Shown here piece after piece: positions 58,307 through 64,000 of a stretch of 64,000 bases of DNA. Every line of letters starts with the position of its first letter. Positions within the stretch are counted from its first letter, which is position 1. A model generated the notes under the pieces. It saw only the letters and a list, made by a program, of their open reading frames with translations. It did not search any database and was not told the origin of the DNA. Source of the stretch: Vibrio sp. STUT-A11 (GTDB taxonomy: Bacteria > Pseudomonadota > Gammaproteobacteria > Enterobacterales > Vibrionaceae); NCBI RefSeq assembly GCF_026000435.1, contig NZ_AP026763.1:992001-1056000 (forward strand). Direction: 5' to 3'. Position numbers and translations under genes: made by a program.

Positions 58307-60993
58307 TGTCCAGTTTTCCAGATTTATTAATCTCGTTTGAAGAAGCGGTGGAAGCGTTAAAAGTAAAATTGAGTCAGGACGAATCAGCTTCTGGCACTTA
58401 TAACGGTGCACCTATCCAGTCAATCGCGAAAGACGTTGTGGATAGGTTTGCTGCATTATCTGCACTTGCGCAAGGTAGATTGACATATAAAACCAAAGCT
58501 GAAATGGATTTGGCAGGGGCACCTCCTGTTGATCAGTTGGCTGAAGTCTGGAATGACACTATTCCAGAATATAATGGTCTTTATGGCTGGGATGGAGCTG
58601 TTTGGGTTATTGCGCCTTATTCCAGCACTATCAATAAAATATTAAAGGATAACCGGACATCTCCCATTACAGGTAAAGCCGTCTGGGATATTCAAACATT
58701 ACGTGCACTAGGTAAAAACCGATTCAGTAAAAATGACGCTGAGCGAGGGTACTTGCCGGTTTTAGCGCCATATGATGGCGTTGTCGTCGATGTGACGAAT
58801 AAGGCTTGGACATCTGGTTTTATCTATGTGGGCGACCTTGATGTAGGGGATAAGTTATACATTAACGGTCTTGTTGGAGATTCTTATGCTCGTGCATATA
58901 CATATTATGACAAAGATAAAAATGTTATTGATGATAGCTATCAGTCTCTGCCAGCTAACGCCACTCAAGGGATGGTAAACGGAAGAAAAACACAAGAAAC
59001 GGTTTACTTCAGAATCACCATTGTGACTACCAAAGAGTCCGATACAACGGATATGAACAATGTTGCGATAGCAGCGAAAGAATATTTAACGGAGTATGAA
59101 TCATTTTTCCCTGTCATTCATGAGTTGTTTGGGGCTCGGATAAACGCATCATTTGTAAATGATGACCCGACAGAGGAAAAGGATGCTGTTAACTTCGGAT
59201 TTTTGGATAAAAACTACTCTAGGCGGGATGCATTTATAGGTAGAAATGGTGATAAAAACCTGCTGTATCTTCCAGATGTGGTTAATGGGTATTTACCTGT
59301 GTTAGCACCATTTGATGGGGGACTCATTGAGTCTGAAACTTATACAGCTACTGGCTTTTTTAGTATTGATCATTTGTCTGTGGCCAGTGATAGCCTTTGG
59401 TTTCATAAATTTAAGGGTTCGTATTCACGATATATTTATTTTTATGATGAGAATTTCCAGCCAGTACTAGACCCAAATAACCCACCACACGCTTACTATA
59501 AAAAATTCAGTGTCAATGAGGATGGAACACCTGTTGAAGTCGCAAACTTAAGACCTAGTGAAGACGCGGTTTATGCAAGGGTTACGCTTAATACTGAATC
59601 ACCAACTGATGATACAGACACTAACGAAGTTGTAATTAATGGCACCGGAAACTATGTCTACGTTAAAGGTGAAAAAACCATTTCCAAAATCATGGGGAGA
59701 GAAGTGGATGCGACCAAATGTACCCAAGAACCAACCAGTGATGATGGCGTTGTAAATAAAGGGTATGGCGATAGAAACTACGGGAAAGGCAGTTTTGGTA
59801 AAGTTATTTCACCAGAAAACATGCTTTATATCCCGGACGTCATTTCAGGATATTTATCTGTAGTATCGCCATATGATGGCGCCATTCAAACAGACCCTAA
59901 CTACCAAACCAGTGGGTTCTTTTCCATCGAGCACTTTTCATTAAGTGATTCATTTTATGTGAAGGGTCTCAATGGTGGATATTCACGGTATATTTATTTT
60001 TATGATAAAGACTTTAACCCTGTTCTTAACCCAAGCGATCCACCTAATGCGTATCGCAAATCATTACCGCAAGACTTAGACAGAAATACATGGTCAGTGT
60101 TAGCCAATTTCCGACCATCCAATGATGCTGTGTATGCAAGGATGACATTAATAACAGGTAAGAGTAATGATGATACTGATTTAAACGATGTGATCATTTC
60201 ACACGAGCAACAAAATCAGTATGTCGTTGGGTACCAGTTATTAAATAGAATTTCTGAATTTAACATCATTGCCGAAAAAGTGATGAAAGAACCGCAAGCT
60301 GACTTTGATATCGTCAATTTAAAGACACTAAAAGAGTGGCTTAATAGTAGTGGTTTTAATGGTAAGTACTTAGCCACTCTAGGAGATTCAATCACAGCGG
60401 GTGACAGTAACTGGCCAAAATTTGCCAGCAGTATTCTTGGCATGTCGCATGAAAACTTTGCTGTAGGCGGTGGGCATTGGGAAGACTTTGGGGCTATAGA
60501 AGATGATCCTCGGTGGTTTCGTATTCAGGTTGATAATCTCTTAGCGTCTAGTCAGAACCCTGATGTGATTGTAATTGCGATGGGTACAAACTCATTGTTT
60601 GCTCCTAAAGGGGATTTTCAAACACAAATGGACGCTGCCTTCGCTGATATTGATACGACGGTTGTTTATGGTGGCATGCGCAATGGATTAGAGCGAATAC
60701 GAATTCAGTATCCAACAGTGCCTGTCTTTCTAACCACTCCCATTCAACGTGTTGCATCAGCTCCAAATTCAACCGAAATGATAAACATGGTTGAAGCCAT
60801 TAAAAAGGTGGGTGAGTGGTATGGTTGTGAAGTATTTAACTGTCACTCTGATGTTCAAATACTCCATCAAATTGAAAAAACGACCCCTACTTTTTTACCT
60901 GACGGCCTTCATCCTAATGATGCAGGTTCAGAAATTCAGGGCTGCTATATTGCGAGCAAGATAAAGTCATCTACTGCATTTTATGGTGGTTAA
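58306..60993 (+). CDS. Large fibre-like protein with three repeats and a SGNH hydrolase domain
   Basis: The 895-residue protein has an N-terminal 110-residue domain (LAQGRLTYKTKAEMDLAGAPPVDQLAEVWNDT) similar to virion-attached segments, then three repeats of about 150-160 residues, each with (Y/G)YLPVLAPYDG, (T/S)GF(I/F)(Y/S), a (Y/F)YDKDxxP(V/I) strand and a DDTDxNxV end, and a C-terminal SGNH/GDSL hydrolase. Hydrolase blocks are GDS at 693-695, NFAVGG, GTN at 760-762 and DGLH at 866-869, so the catalytic Ser, Gly, Asn, Asp and His are all present. It may be a receptor-binding esterase that deacylates surface polysaccharide. The AT-rich sequence differs from neighbours. Confidence 0.88.
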   Translation: MSSFPDLLISFEEAVEALKVKLSQDESASGTYNGAPIQSIAKDVVDRFAALSALAQGRLTYKTKAEMDLAGAPPVDQLAEVWNDTIPEYNGLYGWDGAVWVIAPYSSTINKILKDNRTSPITGKAVWDIQTLRALGKNRFSKNDAERGYLPVLAPYDGVVVDVTNKAWTSGFIYVGDLDVGDKLYINGLVGDSYARAYTYYDKDKNVIDDSYQSLPANATQGMVNGRKTQETVYFRITIVTTKESDTTDMNNVAIAAKEYLTEYESFFPVIHELFGARINASFVNDDPTEEKDAVNFGFLDKNYSRRDAFIGRNGDKNLLYLPDVVNGYLPVLAPFDGGLIESETYTATGFFSIDHLSVASDSLWFHKFKGSYSRYIYFYDENFQPVLDPNNPPHAYYKKFSVNEDGTPVEVANLRPSEDAVYARVTLNTESPTDDTDTNEVVINGTGNYVYVKGEKTISKIMGREVDATKCTQEPTSDDGVVNKGYGDRNYGKGSFGKVISPENMLYIPDVISGYLSVVSPYDGAIQTDPNYQTSGFFSIEHFSLSDSFYVKGLNGGYSRYIYFYDKDFNPVLNPSDPPNAYRKSLPQDLDRNTWSVLANFRPSNDAVYARMTLITGKSNDDTDLNDVIISHEQQNQYVVGYQLLNRISEFNIIAEKVMKEPQADFDIVNLKTLKEWLNSSGFNGKYLATLGDSITAGDSNWPKFASSILGMSHENFAVGGGHWEDFGAIEDDPRWFRIQVDNLLASSQNPDVIVIAMGTNSLFAPKGDFQTQMDAAFADIDTTVVYGGMRNGLERIRIQYPTVPVFLTTPIQRVASAPNSTEMINMVEAIKKVGEWYGCEVFNCHSDVQILHQIEKTTPTFLPDGLHPNDAGSEIQGCYIASKIKSSTAFYGG

Positions 60994-61137
60994 CATGAAA
61001 GCAATAGAAGCCGACAGCGCCACTGGTGAGCATTCCATTACTGCCTAGCACTCCCCGCGCCATCGATGCCTGATGGCGCGCTGCGAATCGGCCATGGCAA
61101 TCACAACCCAGTCCATTCTTAAAACGAGATTTATCCT
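60994..61137. other. Short gap with GC-rich hairpin after the fibre gene
   Basis: CGCGCCATC (61056-61064) and GATGGCGCG (61072-61080) form a perfect 9-bp stem with a 7-base loop, without a T tract. A 17-codon frame (60995-61048, MKAIEADSATGEHSITA) precedes it and may be the relic of a gene end. The gap is unusual in an otherwise overlapping operon and may mark the edge of the inserted fibre gene. Confidence 0.5.
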
Positions 61138-61626
61138 ATGTCTCAAGCCCTAAAACAATACCACGCCAGTGCGGGTGATGATGACGAATTCATCACCCTG
61201 CAATTATCCTCAACCGCTTTTGAAACTCGCTATCTGGTTTCGGCGTTTGAGAATATTACCGCTGCCCTCGAAGATACCACCCTGGTGACCTTTGAAGCGG
61301 CGGGACTAGCGGTGAACCTTCCAAAGTCGTCCACCGGTGCTGAAATGGAATTGCAATTTGGTATCGATAACGTCACTGGTGAAGCGCGCCAGCTGATAGA
61401 GGCTGCGCGCAAAGCTGGCGCAGATGTGCTCATTACTCTGCGTCAATACATGGCGTCGGATCTGTCGTCCCCTGCAGCAAGGCCGATCAAGTTCAAAGTT
61501 ACTACAGCAATGACATCTCGCACCAATTGCTCGGTTTCCGCTGGTATCGGCTATCTCAGCAACAGCGCCTGGCCGCGTCCTCGATTTACCGTCGAATACG
61601 CCCCAGGACTGGCGACCATCTCGTAA
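61138..61626 (+). CDS. DUF1833 tail protein
   Basis: The 162-residue protein matches DUF1833: AFETRYLVSAFENITAALEDTTLVTFEAAGLAVNLP, ELQFGIDNVTGEARQLIEAA and a C-terminal PRFTVEYAPGL. It is a conserved tail-tip assembly component in siphovirus-type tails of Mu-like phages (function like lambda gpL in position). It precedes the NlpC/P60 gene. Confidence 0.86.
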   Translation: MSQALKQYHASAGDDDEFITLQLSSTAFETRYLVSAFENITAALEDTTLVTFEAAGLAVNLPKSSTGAEMELQFGIDNVTGEARQLIEAARKAGADVLITLRQYMASDLSSPAARPIKFKVTTAMTSRTNCSVSAGIGYLSNSAWPRPRFTVEYAPGLATIS

Positions 61627-61645
61627 CGATTCAAAAAGGTTCTCT

Positions 61646-62041
61646 ATGACTGAAAATGAAATTATCAGTACTGCGGAGCGCGTCCCGTATGTGCCGGGTG
61701 GTCGTGATCTGGATGGCTGGGATTGCTATGGCTCGGTGCGTTGGCTCTATCATCAATTCACGGGCGTGTTGATGCCGGAGTTTCCCGCGCTCAGCCATAA
61801 AGATAACGCAATCACTCAGCGTGCCGCGTGGGCCGTACATGACCATGTGGACGAGTGCGAGTTTAACCCCCTGGCGCTGGCTTCACAGTACAAAGGCCGC
61901 CGTTGGGTCCATATCGGTTTGGTTCTGCCCGACCGCCGCATTATTCACGCTTATGATGACATCAACAAAACCACTATCCACCGGCGCAGCATGTTCGAAA
62001 TGCTCGCGCCTGTGACTAAGTACTATCAATGGAAAAGTTAA
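61646..62041 (+). CDS. NlpC/P60-like tail peptidase (lambda gpK-like)
   Basis: The 131-residue protein has the NlpC/P60 catalytic Cys in GWDCYGSVRWLYHQFTG near residue 26 and the His in RRWVHIGLVLPDRRIIHAYDD. It lies just before the tip/host-specificity gene as gpK does in lambda and probably opens peptidoglycan during DNA entry or aids tip assembly. It is a single-domain form without the Mov34 part. Confidence 0.84.
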   Translation: MTENEIISTAERVPYVPGGRDLDGWDCYGSVRWLYHQFTGVLMPEFPALSHKDNAITQRAAWAVHDHVDECEFNPLALASQYKGRRWVHIGLVLPDRRIIHAYDDINKTTIHRRSMFEMLAPVTKYYQWKS

Positions 62042-62042
62042 C

Positions 62043-64000
62043 ATGGCCACACTGATTGTTTATCCTGATGCTGCCGATGTGACGGTTCGCGAAGAAAACC
62101 AGATTAACGAGCCCACATTTAAAGATTACCTCGATCGTCATATCTCTGGCTGGGATAAAGGCCCAACGGGGCATCAGTTAAAAACCCCGCGCTTTGTGGC
62201 CGAGATTAATGGCCAGATGTTTAATCCGAAGGAGTGGGGTAACCGTGTGTTACTCGACAGTGACACGATTGATGTTGTGCTCCCGCCCCAATTTTCTGAT
62301 CCTATTTCATGGTTGGTGGTAGCGATATCGGCACTCAGTGCGGGTTACTCAGTTTATGCCATGAGCAACATGAATCAGCTGGGCTCCAACTCCTCGACGG
62401 TACCAACTGGCAAAAACATCTATGACATTAACGTCCAAGTGAATAAGGCAGAACTAATGGGCGTCAGACCGGAGTGGTTTGGTCGGCATCAGTCCGTGCC
62501 GAGTTATCTTTGCAGTCCGTATAAGTATTACAACGACAATAATGAGCAGGTTCTCGCGCTAATGCTGCATGTGGGCGAAGGGCATTACCAGATATCTTCT
62601 ACCGGATTGACCATCGCAGGCACGCCCATCAGTCGATTAAGTGATGATGTTAACTGGCAGCTTTTTGAACCAGGTGAAGACGTCACGACGCATGAGGCCC
62701 ATCGCAATATCTACACTGCGGAAGAGGTTGGCGGAACGGACAGCGCCAGCGGTCTGGACTTTATCGGCCCTAGCACCTCGGTAAACGTGAGCGTTGAAGA
62801 TGATAAAGCCGTGATTCTGAGCGAGAACACGGTAACGGTTCAAGACCGTTTTTCACGATCAAGTTATTACGGCGACGGCGAGCGAGAGACCACTTACTAC
62901 TGGAAAAATAAAAACCTCAAATGGGAAGCCGGTACCACATTTACCATCACTGGCATTTCATCCACTTCAGTGCTGATTGATGACATTGTCGAGATTGTCG
63001 ATAGCGGTAACGATGGCACGACCGGTGAACCCCTGCCGGATAAGATTATCGGTAAAGGGTTTAGCGTCCTTAGCGTCAATCAGGAAGTTCAGCTATCTGG
63101 CGCAGGTTCAAATGATTCGACTTATTTGGCGGTGCCTCTGTCAGATACGGAGCTGACTTTTAAAGATCTGGAAGGCAATGACGTTACTGATTTAACGCCA
63201 GCGGCCAGTGTGACTGTGAAGATTACGACAACGAGTACTGATGATGGTCTATATGAGGTCGTTTCCACCGACGCCAATTATCAGATGACGGTGATCCGTG
63301 TTGGTGATGAAGATTGGACCGGCTTTATTGGCGGAACGTATACCAGCGGGATCTCATTGGATGTAACCAGCGACACGCTACCTGATTATCAACTTGGCCC
63401 TTACGTTGCGTGCCCTGAAGGATACACCACCGATTACATTGAAATTGACATGCTGCGCAGCTCTGGGTGGGGACGATACGACAAAAAAGGTAGGCTGCAA
63501 AATCACACCGTGGATTGGGAAATCTGGGTCCGTGATGCAGACGTAGGCGAACTCGATGAATGGCAGGTGTTCCCGTTCACCTATACTGAAAAGAGTTTCG
63601 ACCAGATCGGCCAAACTCACCCTGTCACGCTACCAAGCGCGATCCGTCCCGAGGTGATGCTGGTTAGGAAAACCAAGTCGTATGATGACACCAAGTACCT
63701 GGATAAACTGCAGTGGATGCGTTTAAAGAGTAAGCTACCCACGGCTTCCAGTTACGCGAACAGCACTGTGCTGGCTATGTCTATTCGTTCAGACTCCAAT
63801 CTTTCCTCATCGGCCACCAACAAGATCAAGGTGCTGCAAACCCGAAAACTGCCGGTGCCCGATGGCGCGGGTGGCTGGACCGAAGAACTGTACGCTACTC
63901 GAGATATTGCCCCCGCTGTGCGCTATATCGTGCATAACTCTGGCGGATCGGATGATGATATCGATATTGATGAGCTGCTGTGGATGCATGAAAACGTGTG
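62043..64000 (+). CDS. Tail tip host-specificity protein (TipJ/gpJ-like), partial
   Basis: The frame opens at ATG 62043, one base after the NlpC/P60 stop, and remains open to the right edge (at least 652 codons). It begins with a short ubiquitin-like segment (MATLIVYPDAADVTVREENQ), a hydrophobic helix near residue 90 (ISWLVVAISALSAGYSVYAMS) of the gpI-like type, then beta-rich domains (LMGVRPEWFGRHQSVPSYLCSPYKYYNDNNEQVLALMLHVGEG) typical of TipJ-family host-specificity proteins. It should build the tail tip and contact the receptor. The C-terminus is outside the window. Confidence 0.87.
   Translation, partial: MATLIVYPDAADVTVREENQINEPTFKDYLDRHISGWDKGPTGHQLKTPRFVAEINGQMFNPKEWGNRVLLDSDTIDVVLPPQFSDPISWLVVAISALSAGYSVYAMSNMNQLGSNSSTVPTGKNIYDINVQVNKAELMGVRPEWFGRHQSVPSYLCSPYKYYNDNNEQVLALMLHVGEGHYQISSTGLTIAGTPISRLSDDVNWQLFEPGEDVTTHEAHRNIYTAEEVGGTDSASGLDFIGPSTSVNVSVEDDKAVILSENTVTVQDRFSRSSYYGDGERETTYYWKNKNLKWEAGTTFTITGISSTSVLIDDIVEIVDSGNDGTTGEPLPDKIIGKGFSVLSVNQEVQLSGAGSNDSTYLAVPLSDTELTFKDLEGNDVTDLTPAASVTVKITTTSTDDGLYEVVSTDANYQMTVIRVGDEDWTGFIGGTYTSGISLDVTSDTLPDYQLGPYVACPEGYTTDYIEIDMLRSSGWGRYDKKGRLQNHTVDWEIWVRDADVGELDEWQVFPFTYTEKSFDQIGQTHPVTLPSAIRPEVMLVRKTKSYDDTKYLDKLQWMRLKSKLPTASSYANSTVLAMSIRSDSNLSSSATNKIKVLQTRKLPVPDGAGGWTEELYATRDIAPAVRYIVHNSGGSDDDIDIDELLWMHENV

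Larger units (their letters stand above)
28000..64000. mobile_element. Mu-type transposable prophage (left end and central part)
   Basis: Repressor, Ner-like protein, DDE transposase, MuB, GemA, Mor, and Mu-like terminase, portal, MuF, gpG, gpI and gpT genes occur in the order typical of transposable phages. The tail genes are of the long non-contractile type, as in the B3/D3112 group. The left boundary lies between the tRNA promoter (27,993) and the repressor stop (28,217); I could not fix the terminal dinucleotide or the target-site duplication because the right end is outside the window. Confidence 0.9.

Noticed and set aside
1..64000. CRISPR array or superintegron attC repeats
   Set aside because: I saw no regularly spaced short repeats and no VCR-type elements; the only tandem repeats are coding repeats in rsxC and in the fibre gene.

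Overview
The window looks like chromosome of a Vibrio (Vibrionaceae). Evidence: the sodium-type flagellar gene motY next to rnt; the order gloA, nth, rsxE-G-D-C-B-A; and a roughly 160-bp inverted-repeat element of a type scattered through Vibrio genomes. Positions 1 to about 28,000 are host chromosome with inserted or accessory blocks. From somewhere in 28,000-28,216 to the right edge (64,000) lies the left and central part of a transposable (Mu-type) prophage that leaves the window inside a tail-tip gene.

Host part. The window opens with the C-terminal 75 codons of a protein that resembles the thumb of a retron-type reverse transcriptase (tentative), then about 750 bases without a convincing gene. 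Housekeeping genes follow: a DsbA/FrnE-like thiol protein, a Na+/H+ antiporter-family protein, RNase T, MotY, a DUF2753-like protein and glyoxalase I. Between gloA and nth sits a TetR regulator followed by an MMPL/RND exporter, a periplasmic LolA-like protein and an outer-membrane barrel. Three copies of the palindrome TGACG-N3-CGTCA lie upstream of the regulator and of the exporter. Endonuclease III and the six-gene rsx (rnf) electron-transport operon follow; RsxC has a long tandem repeat tail.

Zinc block (19.6-27.8 kb). znuA diverges from znuCB across one strong Zur-box palindrome. Behind znuB are a COG0523 GTPase, a DUF1826 protein, a Fur/Zur-family regulator, a dihydroorotase paralogue in which the first His of the usual HxH metal motif is Gln, a gamma-carbonic anhydrase remnant with an internal in-frame deletion, and a second COG0523 GTPase. 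Together they read as a zinc-starvation operon: uptake, metal delivery and spare versions of zinc enzymes. A 5' stub of an M23 peptidase gene (mepM-like) and a tRNA-Asn gene close the host part.

Prophage. Early genes: an S24-type repressor facing left, a palindrome-rich operator region, a small Ner/Cro-like protein, a MuA-type DDE transposase and MuB ATPase. Then come many small accessory genes (DUF3164, ANR, DUF2786, GemA and others) and the Mor activator. The late region has an endolysin, a holin, gp25/gp26-like proteins, terminase subunits, portal, a MuF protein with a C-terminal HExxH domain, gpG-like protein, protease/scaffold, decoration and major head proteins. The tail is of long non-contractile (siphovirus) type: tube protein, an assembly-chaperone pair with a textbook -1 frameshift signal, tape measure, a large SGNH-hydrolase fibre-like protein, DUF1833, NlpC/P60 and a TipJ-like host-specificity protein. 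Two adjacent paralogous two-helix membrane proteins of unknown function interrupt the head genes; they are the best candidate here for an undescribed accessory (possibly anti-phage) system.
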